DNA of 64,000 nt from assembly GCF_023016805.1 (NCBI RefSeq), contig NZ_JALKCH010000010.1, positions 1 through 64,000 of the forward strand, read 5' to 3'. Shown piece by piece: positions 17,813 through 26,241 of the stretch. Under the pieces are notes generated by a model, which was not told where the DNA came from, made no database searches, and saw only the letters and a list, made by a program, of their open reading frames with translations. The DNA comes from Ancylobacter crimeensis (GTDB lineage: Bacteria; Pseudomonadota; Alphaproteobacteria; Rhizobiales; Xanthobacteraceae). The translations under genes and the position numbers were made by a program. The number at the start of each line of letters is the position of its first letter. Positions within the stretch are counted from its first letter, which is position 1.

Positions 17813-19357
17813 ATGGCCATGGACACATCGGGCGCGGCTCCGCCATCGGGCAGCGGCGTCACCTACACCAAGGTCGACGCCTCCTATTTCGAGGAGCGCG
17901 GGCTGAAGCGCTATGCCGGGGTCGCCTCGCTCTGGGCGCTCGGCGTGGGCGCGGTCATTTCCGGCCATTTCTCCGGCTGGAACTTCGGCTTCGGCACCGG
18001 CGGCTGGGGCGGCATGCTGGTGGCGGGCATGATCATCGCCGTCATGTATCTCGGACTGACGCTCTCGATCGCCGAGATGTCGGCGGCGCTGCCGCACACC
18101 GGGGCGGCCTATTCCTTCGCCCGCACCGCGATGGGGCCGTGGGGCGGCTTCTTCACCGGGCTGTGCGAGAATGTGGAATATGTGGTGACGCCGGCGGTGG
18201 TGGTCACCTTCACCGCGGCCTATGTGAGTTCGATCTTCGGCATCGACACGGCCTATTCGCCGCTGCTCTGGGTGCTGTTCTATCTCATCTTCCTCGGCCT
18301 CAACGTGTTCGGCCTCGAATTGTCGTTCCGCGTCACCATGATCGTGACGCTGCTTTCGCTGGCGGTGCTGGTGTTCTTCGACATCAGCGCGCTGTTCCAC
18401 ATGGATTTCAGCCGCTGGGCGCTGAACATGGGGATCGGGCCGGACGGCGCGGCGGTCGAATTGCCCGAAGGCGGCGGCCCCTGGTTCCCCTTCGGTTTCG
18501 AGGGCGTTCTGGCGACGCTGCCTTTCGCGGTCTGGCTGTTCCTCGCCATCGAGCAATTGCCGCTGGCGGCGGAGGAATCGGTCGATCCTACCCGCGACAT
18601 GCCGAAGGCGATCCATCTCGGCATCGCGACGCTGATCCTCTCGGCCTTCATGGTGGTGCTGCTCAACCCCTCCATCGCCGGGGTCGGCACCTTCCATCTC
18701 AGCACCTCGCTGGAGCCGCTGCTGGACGGTCTGCGCGCCATGTACGGCGATTCCGGCGTGGTGCTGCTCGGCATCGTCGCGCTCACCGGTCTGATCGCCA
18801 GCTTCCACACCATTCTCTACGCGCAGGGCCGCCAGATCTATTCGCTCTCCCGCGCCGGCTATTTCCCGCGCCGGCTCTCGGTCACCCACCGCACCTACAA
18901 GACTCCGCACGTGGCCATGATCATCGGCTCGGCGGTCGGCCTCGCCATCATGATGATCGTCTGGTTCGGCAATGGCGGCGGCGGCAGCGAGCCGGACGAG
19001 CTCGGCGACGACATCATCGGCACGGTGCTGCTCAACATGGCGGTGTGCGGGGCGATGTTCTCCTATGTCGCGCAGGCGGTGTCCTTCATCCTGCTGCGCC
19101 GGAACGCGCCGCACATCGCGCGGCCCTATCGCAGCCCGCTCGGCGTGGCGGGCGCGGTGCTCACCATCCTTATCGCGCTGGTGACCCTCGGCTACCAGGT
19201 GAAGGACCCGAACTTCTTCAAGGGCGTGGTGTGGGTGTTCGTCTGGTTCGGCGTGGCGACGGTCTATTTCGCCCTCGTCGGCCGCCACAAGCTGGTGCTT
19301 TCGCCAGAGGAGGAGTTCGCCCTCTCCAAGGGCGCCTCGGAGTATCGCACCCACTGA
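17813..19357 (+). CDS. APC-family amino acid/ethanolamine permease
   Basis: A membrane transporter of the amino acid-polyamine-organocation superfamily with about 12 transmembrane helices in 514 residues. The first helix has the unwound-helix glycine pattern G-A-V-I-S-G-H-F-S-G-W-N; A-A-L-P-H-T-G-A-A-Y-S-F-A-R and the L-F-L-A-I-E-Q-L-P-L-A-A-E-E segment resemble the ethanolamine permease (Eat) branch. No ethanolamine lyase genes are present, so substrate remains open. Two ATGs at 17813 and 17819 and one at 17786 are possible starts; 17813 has a weak GGGG 6 bases upstream. It stands between the cyclase and ftsW, interrupting the dcw order. Confidence 0.8.
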   Translation: MAMDTSGAAPPSGSGVTYTKVDASYFEERGLKRYAGVASLWALGVGAVISGHFSGWNFGFGTGGWGGMLVAGMIIAVMYLGLTLSIAEMSAALPHTGAAYSFARTAMGPWGGFFTGLCENVEYVVTPAVVVTFTAAYVSSIFGIDTAYSPLLWVLFYLIFLGLNVFGLELSFRVTMIVTLLSLAVLVFFDISALFHMDFSRWALNMGIGPDGAAVELPEGGGPWFPFGFEGVLATLPFAVWLFLAIEQLPLAAEESVDPTRDMPKAIHLGIATLILSAFMVVLLNPSIAGVGTFHLSTSLEPLLDGLRAMYGDSGVVLLGIVALTGLIASFHTILYAQGRQIYSLSRAGYFPRRLSVTHRTYKTPHVAMIIGSAVGLAIMMIVWFGNGGGGSEPDELGDDIIGTVLLNMAVCGAMFSYVAQAVSFILLRRNAPHIARPYRSPLGVAGAVLTILIALVTLGYQVKDPNFFKGVVWVFVWFGVATVYFALVGRHKLVLSPEEEFALSKGASEYRTH

Positions 19358-19449
19358 TCCGTGCCCGGCTTGCCCGCCTGTTCGACACCCGGCCCGGATG
19401 CGGCCGGGTGTCGGCCGTCTGTCGGACGGTGTCGGATTTGTCGGGCACA

Positions 19450-19470
19450 TTAAGGCGCCGTCAACCTTAA
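19450..19470. promoter_or_regulatory. TTAA-N13-TTAA motif upstream of ftsW
   Basis: Two TTAA half-sites 13 bases apart, the second extended to TTAACC, lie about 70 bases upstream of ftsW, with a GAATC (GANTC) nearer the start. The spacing equals the motif upstream of mraZ. The 178-base spacer is the likely promoter region for the second half of the dcw cluster. The regulator is unknown. Confidence 0.25.
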
Positions 19471-19535
19471 CCACCCGATACTTCCGGCCGGCGGCCCCCG
19501 AGCGATGGGGCGGCGTTGAGTGGAGAATCGGGTCC

Positions 19536-20723
19536 ATGATCTCGCGTGCCGAACGGACCGTTGTCGGCGAATGGTGGTGGACGGTGGACCGTCTGCTGCT
19601 TGGCGCTCTGGCGGCGCTGATGATCATCGGCATCGTGCTATGCCTTGCCGCGAGCCCGGCGGTGGCGGCGCGGCTCGGCATCGCCAATCCGTTCCACTTC
19701 GTGAACCGGCAGCTCATGTTCCTGGTGCCGGCGCTCATCGTGATGCTCGGCACCTCCTTCCTGTCGCCGCGGCAGATCCGCCGGCTTGCGCTGGGGCTGT
19801 TCTTCGTGTTCTGGGCCCTGCTCTGCGCGACGCTGGTGGTCGGCGCCGAGGTGAAGGGCGCGCATCGCTGGCTGAACATCGGGCCGATCTCGCTGCAGCC
19901 CTCCGAGTTCCTGAAGCCTACCTTCGTCATCATTGCGGCGTGGCTGTTCTCCGAGAGCATCCGCCGCCCGGAAATGCCGGGCCAGCTCATCGCCTTCGGA
20001 CTGCTGGGCAGCGTGATAACCCCGCTGGTGCTGCAGCCGGACTTTGGCCAGACCATCCTGATTTCGCTGGTGTGGGGCGGCCTGTTCTTTCTCGCCGGGT
20101 TGCGCATCATCTGGGTGGTGGGCCTCGGCGGCATCGGCGCGGCGGGGCTCTTCCTTGCCTATCACACGGTTCCGCACGTCGCGCAGCGCATCGACAAGTT
20201 CATGAACCCGGATGCGGGCGGCGGCTCCTACCAGGTCGAGGTGGCGACGAACGGCTTCCTCAATGGCGGCTGGCTCGGCCAGGGACCGGGCGAGGGCACC
20301 TTCAAGCGCATCCTTCCTGACAGCCACACCGACTTCATCTTCGCCGTGGCCGGCGAGGAGTTCGGCGCCGTGCTGTGCCTCATCCTGCTGTCGCTGTTCG
20401 CCTTCATCGTGCTGCGCGCGCTCACCCGCGCGCTCGACGACGAGGACCCCTTCGTGCGCTTCGCGGTAGCAGGCCTTGCCATGCTGTTCGGCCTGCAATC
20501 GGCCATCAACATGATGGTGAACCTCCACCTCATGCCGGCCAAGGGCATGACGCTGCCCTTCGTCTCCTATGGCGGCTCCTCGCTGATCTCGCTGGCCTAT
20601 GGCATGGGCATGCTCATCGCGCTCACCCGCCGCCGCCCGCGCAGCGCGACCCTCGCCGAGCTGGAGCGCCACGGCGCCCGCATGGGCGCCCGCCCCCCGC
20701 GCGCCGTGCTGGAGCCGGCCTGA
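19536..20723 (+). CDS. ftsW: Septal peptidoglycan glycosyltransferase FtsW
   Basis: FtsW is the SEDS-family polymerase that works with FtsI at the septum. The 395-residue protein has about ten transmembrane helices. SEDS motifs are clear: K-G-A-H-R-W-L-N-I-G-P-I-S-L-Q-P-S-E-F-L-K near 105-125, Q-P-D-F-G-Q-T (about 167-173), the large periplasmic loop with the likely catalytic Asp in F-M-N-P-D-A-G-G-G-S-Y-Q, and the D-S-H-T-D-F-I-F-A-V-A-G-E-E-F-G motif. P-F-V-S-Y-G-G-S-S lies near the C-terminus. ATG at 19536 leaves a short cytoplasmic N-terminus; GGAG lies 10 bases upstream. It is 10 bases from murG. Confidence 0.96.
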   Translation: MISRAERTVVGEWWWTVDRLLLGALAALMIIGIVLCLAASPAVAARLGIANPFHFVNRQLMFLVPALIVMLGTSFLSPRQIRRLALGLFFVFWALLCATLVVGAEVKGAHRWLNIGPISLQPSEFLKPTFVIIAAWLFSESIRRPEMPGQLIAFGLLGSVITPLVLQPDFGQTILISLVWGGLFFLAGLRIIWVVGLGGIGAAGLFLAYHTVPHVAQRIDKFMNPDAGGGSYQVEVATNGFLNGGWLGQGPGEGTFKRILPDSHTDFIFAVAGEEFGAVLCLILLSLFAFIVLRALTRALDDEDPFVRFAVAGLAMLFGLQSAINMMVNLHLMPAKGMTLPFVSYGGSSLISLAYGMGMLIALTRRRPRSATLAELERHGARMGARPPRAVLEPA

Positions 20724-20733
20724 GGACGCTGCC

Positions 20734-21864
20734 ATGAGTCTCGATCCTTCGGCAAAGGCGGCCGCGCCGCTCGTTCTGCTCGCCGCCGGCGGTACCGGCG
20801 GTCATCTCTTCCCCGCCGAGGCTCTGGCCGGGGCGCTGGGCGCCCGCGGCATCCTCGTCGATCTGGCGACCGACGAGCGCGCCGCGCGCTATGCCGGGCA
20901 TTTTCCGGCGCGCCAGCTCCACATCCTTCCCGCCGACACGGTGCGCTCGCGCTCGCCCCTTTCGCTCGCCCGCACCGCGGCCTCCCTCGGCACGGGCGTC
21001 CTGAAGGGCGTCGCGCTGATGCGGCGCTTGCGGCCCGCCGCGGTGGTCGGCTTCGGCGGCTATCCGACCGTGCCGCCGATCCTCGCCGGCGTCTGGGCCC
21101 GGCGGCCGACCCTGATCCACGAGGCGAACGCGGTCATGGGGCGTGCCAATGTGATGCTCGCGCCGCGCGTCACCGCCATCGCCACCGGCTATCCCGATAT
21201 CCTTGCCGCCAGCCCGGCGCTTGCCGCGAAGGCCCGGCACACCGGCAATCCGGTGCGCCCGGCGGTGCTGGCGGTTACCGGCATCCCCTTCCTGCCGCCC
21301 GAGGGCGGGCGTCTCAACCTGCTGGTCTTCGGCGGCAGCCAGGGCGCGCGGATCATGAGCGAGATCGTGCCGCCGGCTCTGGAGCGGCTCGACCCGGCGC
21401 AGCGCGCGCGCCTGTCCATCGTGCAGCAATGCCGGCAGGAAGACCTCGAGGGCGTACGCGCGACCTATGACCGGCTGGGCGTTTCGGCCGAGCTGGCGCC
21501 CTTCTTCGGCGACCTGCCGGCGCGCATGGCGCGGGCCGATCTCGTCATCGGGCGCTCGGGCGCTTCCACGGTCGCGGAACTCTGCGCCATCGGCCGGCCC
21601 TCGCTGCTGGTGCCGCTGCCCAACGCGCTCGACCAGGACCAGCTCGCCAATGCCAGCGCGCTCTCCCGCGCCGGCGGCGCGTTGCTGGTGAAGCAGAGCG
21701 ACTTCACGCCGGAACGCCTCGCTGCCGAACTGACGCGCCTTTCGTCGACCCCCGGCGAACTGGCGGCGATGGCGGAGACCGCACGCCGTCTCGGCCGGCC
21801 GGACGCCGCAGAGTGCCTCGCCGACCTGGTGATGGAGCTTGCAGGGCTGCCGTCCGCCCGGTGA
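20734..21864 (+). CDS. murG: UDP-N-acetylglucosamine--lipid I GlcNAc transferase
   Basis: MurG adds GlcNAc to lipid I on the inner face of the membrane, giving lipid II. The 376-residue GT-B enzyme has the glycine-rich A-A-G-G-T-G-G-H-L-F-P-A motif (about residues 14-25), V-V-G-F-G-G-Y-P-T-V-P-P (about 104-115), I-H-E-A-N-A-V-M-G-R-A-N, V-F-G-G-S-Q-G-A-R (about 197-205) and the UDP-GlcNAc site R-S-G-A-S-T-V-A-E-L (about 273-282). ATG at 20734 sits 10 bases after the ftsW stop and gives the standard short N-terminus. Confidence 0.96.
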   Translation: MSLDPSAKAAAPLVLLAAGGTGGHLFPAEALAGALGARGILVDLATDERAARYAGHFPARQLHILPADTVRSRSPLSLARTAASLGTGVLKGVALMRRLRPAAVVGFGGYPTVPPILAGVWARRPTLIHEANAVMGRANVMLAPRVTAIATGYPDILAASPALAAKARHTGNPVRPAVLAVTGIPFLPPEGGRLNLLVFGGSQGARIMSEIVPPALERLDPAQRARLSIVQQCRQEDLEGVRATYDRLGVSAELAPFFGDLPARMARADLVIGRSGASTVAELCAIGRPSLLVPLPNALDQDQLANASALSRAGGALLVKQSDFTPERLAAELTRLSSTPGELAAMAETARRLGRPDAAECLADLVMELAGLPSAR

Positions 21865-21999
21865 GGGATGACGCAGCGGCCCCGCTCGTCTATTGCTCCG
21901 CCGCGCGCCGCCGGGACGTCGCGCGCCTGACCTGACGAACCTTCCGGGGCCTCCATGGCCCGCCTGATCCTCCTTCTGCCTGCCAAGGACGATGCCCAG

Positions 22000-23397
22000 A
22001 TGAAGCTTCCGCTCTCCCTCGGTCTCATTCATTTCGTCGGCATCGGCGGCATCGGCATGAGCGGCATCGCCGAGGTGCTGCACAATCTCGGCTATCAGGT
22101 GCAGGGCTCTGACGTGGCGGAGAACGCAAACGTCAAGCGGCTGCGCGAGAAGGGGGTGAAGGTCCTGATCGGCCATGTCGCCGCCAATATCGAGGATGCG
22201 CAGGTGCTCGTCGTCTCCTCGGCGATCCGGCGCGACAATCCCGAGCTGGTCGCGGCGCGGGCAAAGCGCCTGCCGGTGGTGCGGCGCGCGGAGATGCTGG
22301 CGGAACTGATGCGGCTGAAGAGCTGCGTCGCCATCGCCGGCACCCATGGCAAGACCACGACCACCTCTCTGGTCGCGACCCTGCTGGACGCCGGCGGCCT
22401 CGACCCCACCGTCATCAATGGCGGCATCATCAACGCCTATGGCACCAATGCCCGGCTCGGCGGCGGCACCTGGATGGTGGTGGAGGCGGACGAGAGCGAC
22501 GGCACCTTCCTGAAGCTGCCGGCGGAAGTCGCCATCGTCACCAATGTCGATCCCGAGCATCTCGACCACTTCAAGACCTTCGACGCGGTGAAGGATGCCT
22601 TCCGCAGCTTCGTCGAGAACCTGCCCTTCTACGGCTTTGCGGTGATGTGCACCGACCACCCGGTGGTGCAGGCCCTGGTCGGCCATATCGAGGACCGCCG
22701 CGTCATCACCTATGGCGAGAACCCGCAGGCGGATGTCCGCATCACCGAGATCGACCTGCGCGGCGGGCAGAGCCGCTTCTCGGTTGCCTGGCGCGACCGG
22801 CAGGGCACACTGGTGGGCGAGCTGCGCGACCTGGTGCTGCCCATGCCCGGCCATCACAACGCGCTCAATGCCGTAGCCGCGATCGCGGTCGCGCACGAAC
22901 TCGGGGTGTCGGACGAACAGATCCGCGCGGCGCTGGCCGGCTTCGGCGGGGTGAAGCGCCGCTTCACCCGCACCGGCGACTGGAACGACGTCACGGTGTT
23001 CGACGATTACGGTCACCACCCGGTGGAGATCGCCGCCGTCCTCCGTGCCGCCCGCGCCTCCACCGAGGGGCAGGTCATCGCCATCGTGCAGCCGCACCGC
23101 TACACGCGCCTGCAATCGCTGTTCGATCAGTTCGCCACCTGCTTCAACGATGCCGACCACGTCATCGTCGCCGATGTCTATCCGGCGGGCGAGGCGCCCA
23201 TCCCCGGCATCGACCGCGATCATCTGGTCGAGGCGTTGCGCGCGCGCGGGCACCGCTCGGTGATTCCGCTGCCGGGGCCGGAGGCGCTGGCGGGCATCGT
23301 GAAGGGACTGGCGAAGCCGGGCGACTATGTCGTGCTGCTCGGGGCCGGCAACATCACCCAATGGGCCTATGCGCTGCCCGGGGAGCTTGCGGCGTGA
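22000..23397 (+). CDS. murC: UDP-N-acetylmuramate--L-alanine ligase
   Basis: MurC attaches L-alanine to UDP-MurNAc, the first step of stem-peptide assembly. The 465-residue protein starts M-K-L-P-L-S-L-G and then shows [16 protein letters not shown] (about 13-28), the ATP loop [10 protein letters not shown] (about 113-122), E-A-D-E-S-D-G (about 163-169), D-P-E-H-L-D-H-F and [10 protein letters not shown] (about 335-344). An in-frame ATG at 21955 would add 15 residues and is less typical of the family. Its TGA overlaps the murB GTG start by four bases. Confidence 0.96.
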   Translation: MKLPLSLGLIHFVGIGGIGMSGIAEVLHNLGYQVQGSDVAENANVKRLREKGVKVLIGHVAANIEDAQVLVVSSAIRRDNPELVAARAKRLPVVRRAEMLAELMRLKSCVAIAGTHGKTTTTSLVATLLDAGGLDPTVINGGIINAYGTNARLGGGTWMVVEADESDGTFLKLPAEVAIVTNVDPEHLDHFKTFDAVKDAFRSFVENLPFYGFAVMCTDHPVVQALVGHIEDRRVITYGENPQADVRITEIDLRGGQSRFSVAWRDRQGTLVGELRDLVLPMPGHHNALNAVAAIAVAHELGVSDEQIRAALAGFGGVKRRFTRTGDWNDVTVFDDYGHHPVEIAAVLRAARASTEGQVIAIVQPHRYTRLQSLFDQFATCFNDADHVIVADVYPAGEAPIPGIDRDHLVEALRARGHRSVIPLPGPEALAGIVKGLAKPGDYVVLLGAGNITQWAYALPGELAA

Positions 23398-24317
23398 GCT
23401 TTCCCGACATCACCGCCGAACTCGCCGCTCGCGTGCCGGGACTGCGCGGCCGGCTTGCCGCCAACGAGCCGCTGGCGCCCCTCACCTGGTTCCGCGTCGG
23501 CGGGCCGGCGCAGGTGCTGTTCTCGCCCGCCGACGAGGCGGATCTCGCCGCCTTCCTCGCCGCGCTGCCGGAGGAGATTCCGGTGACGGTGATCGGCCTC
23601 GGCTCCAACCTCATCCTGCGCGACGGCGGCGTTCCCGGCGTGGTCATAAGGCTGGGACGCGGCTTCAACGCGATCGCGATGGAGGAGGGCCATCGCATCC
23701 GGGTCGGAACCGCGGTGCCCGACATGCGGCTCGCCAAGGCGGCGGCGGATGCCGGGATAGACGGGCTCGCCTTTTATCGCGGCATTCCCGGCGGCATAGG
23801 CGGGGCGCTGACCATGAATGCCGGCGCCCATCATGGCGAGACCAAGGACGTGCTGATCGAAGCGCGTGCCGTGGACCGGCAGGGGCGGGTGCATGTGCTC
23901 TCCAATGCCGATTTCGGCTTTTCCTACCGCCATTCCGGGGCTCCGGCGGGGCTGATCTTCACGCAGGCGCTGTATCAGGGCCGGCCGGGCGAGACGGGCG
24001 CCATCCTCGCGGAGATGGACCGAATCACCGCGGCCCGCGAGGCGGCGCAGCCGATCCGGGAGAAGACCGGCGGCTCGACCTTCAAGAACCCTCCGGGCGA
24101 CAAGGCCTGGCAATTGATCGACGCGGCCGGCTGCCGGGGCCTGAGGCTCGGCGGGGCGCAGGTGTCGCAGATGCACTGCAACTTCCTCATCAACACCGGC
24201 GATGCGAGCGCCGCCGATATCGAGGAACTGGGCGAGGAGGTCCGTCGCCGCGTGAAGGCGGCCTCGGGCGTCGAGCTGCAGTGGGAGATCAGGCGGATCG
24301 GGCTGCCGGCCGCCTGA
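23394..24317 (+). CDS. murB: UDP-N-acetylenolpyruvoylglucosamine reductase
   Basis: MurB is the FAD- and NADPH-dependent reductase that completes UDP-MurNAc. The 307-residue protein has the FAD-binding motifs T-W-F-R-V-G-G-P-A (about 29-37), [11 protein letters not shown] (about 66-76), and the conserved P-G-x-x-G-G-A-x-x-M-N-A-G-A (about 131-144). G-G-S-T-F-K-N-P (about 226-233) holds the catalytic serine. It fits the shorter type II form typical of alphaproteobacteria. The start is a GTG within the GTGA overlap with the murC stop, implying translational coupling. Confidence 0.95.
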   Translation: MSFPDITAELAARVPGLRGRLAANEPLAPLTWFRVGGPAQVLFSPADEADLAAFLAALPEEIPVTVIGLGSNLILRDGGVPGVVIRLGRGFNAIAMEEGHRIRVGTAVPDMRLAKAAADAGIDGLAFYRGIPGGIGGALTMNAGAHHGETKDVLIEARAVDRQGRVHVLSNADFGFSYRHSGAPAGLIFTQALYQGRPGETGAILAEMDRITAAREAAQPIREKTGGSTFKNPPGDKAWQLIDAAGCRGLRLGGAQVSQMHCNFLINTGDASAADIEELGEEVRRRVKAASGVELQWEIRRIGLPAA

Positions 24318-24360
24318 GCCGTCGCCTGCGCCGTGGACGGGCCGCCGTGCCGAAGAAGGA

Positions 24361-24378
24361 CCCGCGATGCATCGCGGG
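24361..24378 (+). promoter_or_regulatory. 18-bp perfect palindrome before ddl
   Basis: CCCGCGATGCATCGCGGG is fully self-complementary and ends 2-3 bases before the ddl Shine-Dalgarno sequence AAGGAGAG. In RNA it can fold as a 7-bp stem with a UGCA loop. It could be a DNA operator, a processing site between murB and ddl, or a structure that affects ddl translation. No conservation evidence is available here. Confidence 0.45.
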
Positions 24379-24391
24379 TGAAGGAGAGATC

Positions 24392-25312
24392 ATGTCGAAG
24401 CATGTCGCCGTCCTGATGGGGGGCTGGTCCTCGGAGCGCGAGGTGTCGCTGTGGTCCGGCGGGCAGTGCGCGCGGGCGCTGGAGAGCGTCGGCTATCGGG
24501 TCACGCCGGTCGATGTGGGCCGGGACATCGCGGAGGTGCTGGCCCGCCTGAGGCCGGACGTGGCGTTCAATGCGCTGCATGGCCGGCCCGGCGAGGACGG
24601 CATGATCCAGAGCGTGCTGGAGATCCTGCAGATCCCCTACACCCATTCCGGCGTGCTGGCCTCGGCGCTGGCCATGAACAAGGCGCGCTCAAAGGTCGTG
24701 CTGGCGGCGGCCGGAGTGCCGGTGCCCGGCGGCATGGTGGTGTCGCGATTCGAGGCGGCGCGCGAGCATGTGCTGCCCCGGCCCTATGTGCTGAAGCCGG
24801 TGGCCGAGGGGTCGTCGGTCGGCGTGTTCATCGTGCGGGAAGATTCGGAGCGCCCGCCGCAGGAGCTGTATCGCGAGGATTGGCCGCTCGGTGACCTGAT
24901 TCTGGCCGAGCCCTACATCCCCGGACTGGAGCTGACCTGCGCCGTAATGGGGGATGAACCGCTCGGCGTTATCGAAATCCGGTCCGACCTAAGGTTCTAC
25001 GATTACGAAGCAAAATACGCTCAGGGCGGTTCCCGCCACATTCTTCCGGCGCCGCTTTTACCGAATGTTTACCAAAAGGTACGGATGCTGTCCCTCATGG
25101 CGCACCGCGCGCTCGGCTGTCGGGGGATCAGCAGGTCGGACTTCCGGTATGACGACCGGACCGGGGACGAATCCGGTCTGTTCTGTCTGGAAGTCAACAC
25201 TCAACCCGGTATGACCGAGACGTCGCTCGTGCCCGAACTGGCGGCCCATGCGGGTTATTCGTTCGGCGAGCTTGTGAGATGGATGGTGGAGGACGCAACG
25301 CTCGATCGCTGA
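24392..25312 (+). CDS. ddl: D-alanine--D-alanine ligase
   Basis: Ddl joins two D-alanines with ATP, making the dipeptide used by MurF. The 306-residue ATP-grasp protein begins with the family pattern V-A-V-L-M-G-G-W-S-S-E-R-E-V-S-L (about residues 5-20), followed by F-N-A-L-H-G-R-P-G-E-D-G (about 58-69), the ATP lid A-E-G-S-S-V-G-V (about 141-148), the metal-site D-F-R-Y-D region and L-E-V-N-T-Q-P-G-M-T (about 270-279). AAGGAGAG precedes the ATG by 6-7 bases. Bases near 24995-25075 are noticeably more A/T-rich than their surroundings. Its 3' end overlaps ftsQ by 34 bases. Confidence 0.96.
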   Translation: MSKHVAVLMGGWSSEREVSLWSGGQCARALESVGYRVTPVDVGRDIAEVLARLRPDVAFNALHGRPGEDGMIQSVLEILQIPYTHSGVLASALAMNKARSKVVLAAAGVPVPGGMVVSRFEAAREHVLPRPYVLKPVAEGSSVGVFIVREDSERPPQELYREDWPLGDLILAEPYIPGLELTCAVMGDEPLGVIEIRSDLRFYDYEAKYAQGGSRHILPAPLLPNVYQKVRMLSLMAHRALGCRGISRSDFRYDDRTGDESGLFCLEVNTQPGMTETSLVPELAAHAGYSFGELVRWMVEDATLDR

Positions 25313-26241
25313 GCCCCCGGCAGACGCCGGAGGGTTCGGGACGGATCGCGCCCCGGCAACGGGATGAGGGCCCGCGCTTCGCGGATCGCCTGGTCATCGG
25401 CGCCAAGCGTCTGGTGGTTTCGCTGTCCGGGTCGTGGCTGGCCAATGGCGGCGGCATCTGGATGCTGGCCGCCTTCTACGGCGCCACCGCGGCCTATGGC
25501 ATCCATGTGGGCGACCGCTCCTCGGAGGTCGTCGAATCGACCCGCGACGTCGGGGACGCGGCCGCCAATTTCGCCGGCTTCAAGATCAGCACCGTGAACC
25601 TTTCCGGCCAGAACCATGTCTCGCCCGGCGAGATCCTGGCGACGGCGGGGGTGAAGCCGACCTCCTCGCTGCCCTTCCTCGATGCCGAGGCGGCGCGCAT
25701 GCGACTGGAGGAGATGGCCTGGATCAAGCGCGCCACGGTGCAGAAGTTCTATCCCGACCGGCTCGACATCCAGGTGGTGGAGCGGCAGGGCTACGCGCTC
25801 TGGCAGAAGGACGGGAAAATCAACGTCATCGCCCGCGACGGCACCGTCATCGCCCCCTATTCGGACGATCCGCGCTACGTCAAGCTGCCGATCGTGGTCG
25901 GCGAAGGCGCCGAGGCGCATGTCGTTGAGATCGTTGAGGCTCTTGACCTCGTGCCCGGCGTGCGCGACCAAGTGCGGGCGGCGATTCGCGTGGCGGATCG
26001 CCGCTGGACCCTCAAGCTGCGCAACGGCATCGACGTGCGTCTGCCCGAAACCGGGCTGGACGGCGCATTGGCGTCGCTCGCGGTTTTCGATCGTGACAAA
26101 TCACTGCTTTCCCGGGACATCACCGTGGTGGATCTGCGCCTAGCCGACCGCGTTACCGTCCGCCTTTCGGACGCTGCCTATGAGGCGCGACAGGCCGACC
26201 TGAAGGCCCGGGCGAAGGCAAAGAAGGGGAGCAACACCTGA
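25279..26241 (+). CDS. ftsQ: Cell division protein FtsQ
   Basis: FtsQ is a bitopic membrane protein that links early and late divisome proteins through its periplasmic POTRA and beta domains. The 320-residue protein has a basic cytoplasmic tail (1-55), one transmembrane helix (about 56-75), a POTRA domain starting I-S-T-V-N-L-S-G-Q-N-H-V-S-P-G-E-I (about 105-121) and the downstream I-K-R-A-T-V-Q-K-F-Y-P-D-R-L-D-I-Q-V-V-E-R (about 148-168), which is strongly conserved in the family. The Lys-rich C-terminus may be disordered. It overlaps ddl upstream and shares one base with the ftsA start. Confidence 0.94.
   Translation: MDGGGRNARSLSPRQTPEGSGRIAPRQRDEGPRFADRLVIGAKRLVVSLSGSWLANGGGIWMLAAFYGATAAYGIHVGDRSSEVVESTRDVGDAAANFAGFKISTVNLSGQNHVSPGEILATAGVKPTSSLPFLDAEAARMRLEEMAWIKRATVQKFYPDRLDIQVVERQGYALWQKDGKINVIARDGTVIAPYSDDPRYVKLPIVVGEGAEAHVVEIVEALDLVPGVRDQVRAAIRVADRRWTLKLRNGIDVRLPETGLDGALASLAVFDRDKSLLSRDITVVDLRLADRVTVRLSDAAYEARQADLKARAKAKKGSNT

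Noticed and set aside
17579-20134. An 851-codon minus-strand open frame across the permease and ftsW
   Set aside because: Its composition is His/Arg/Asp-rich without domains and it covers genes with clear membrane motifs.
20623-23361. A 912-codon minus-strand open frame across murG and murC
   Set aside because: It is the mirror of two well-supported Mur genes. No motif or ribosome site supports it.
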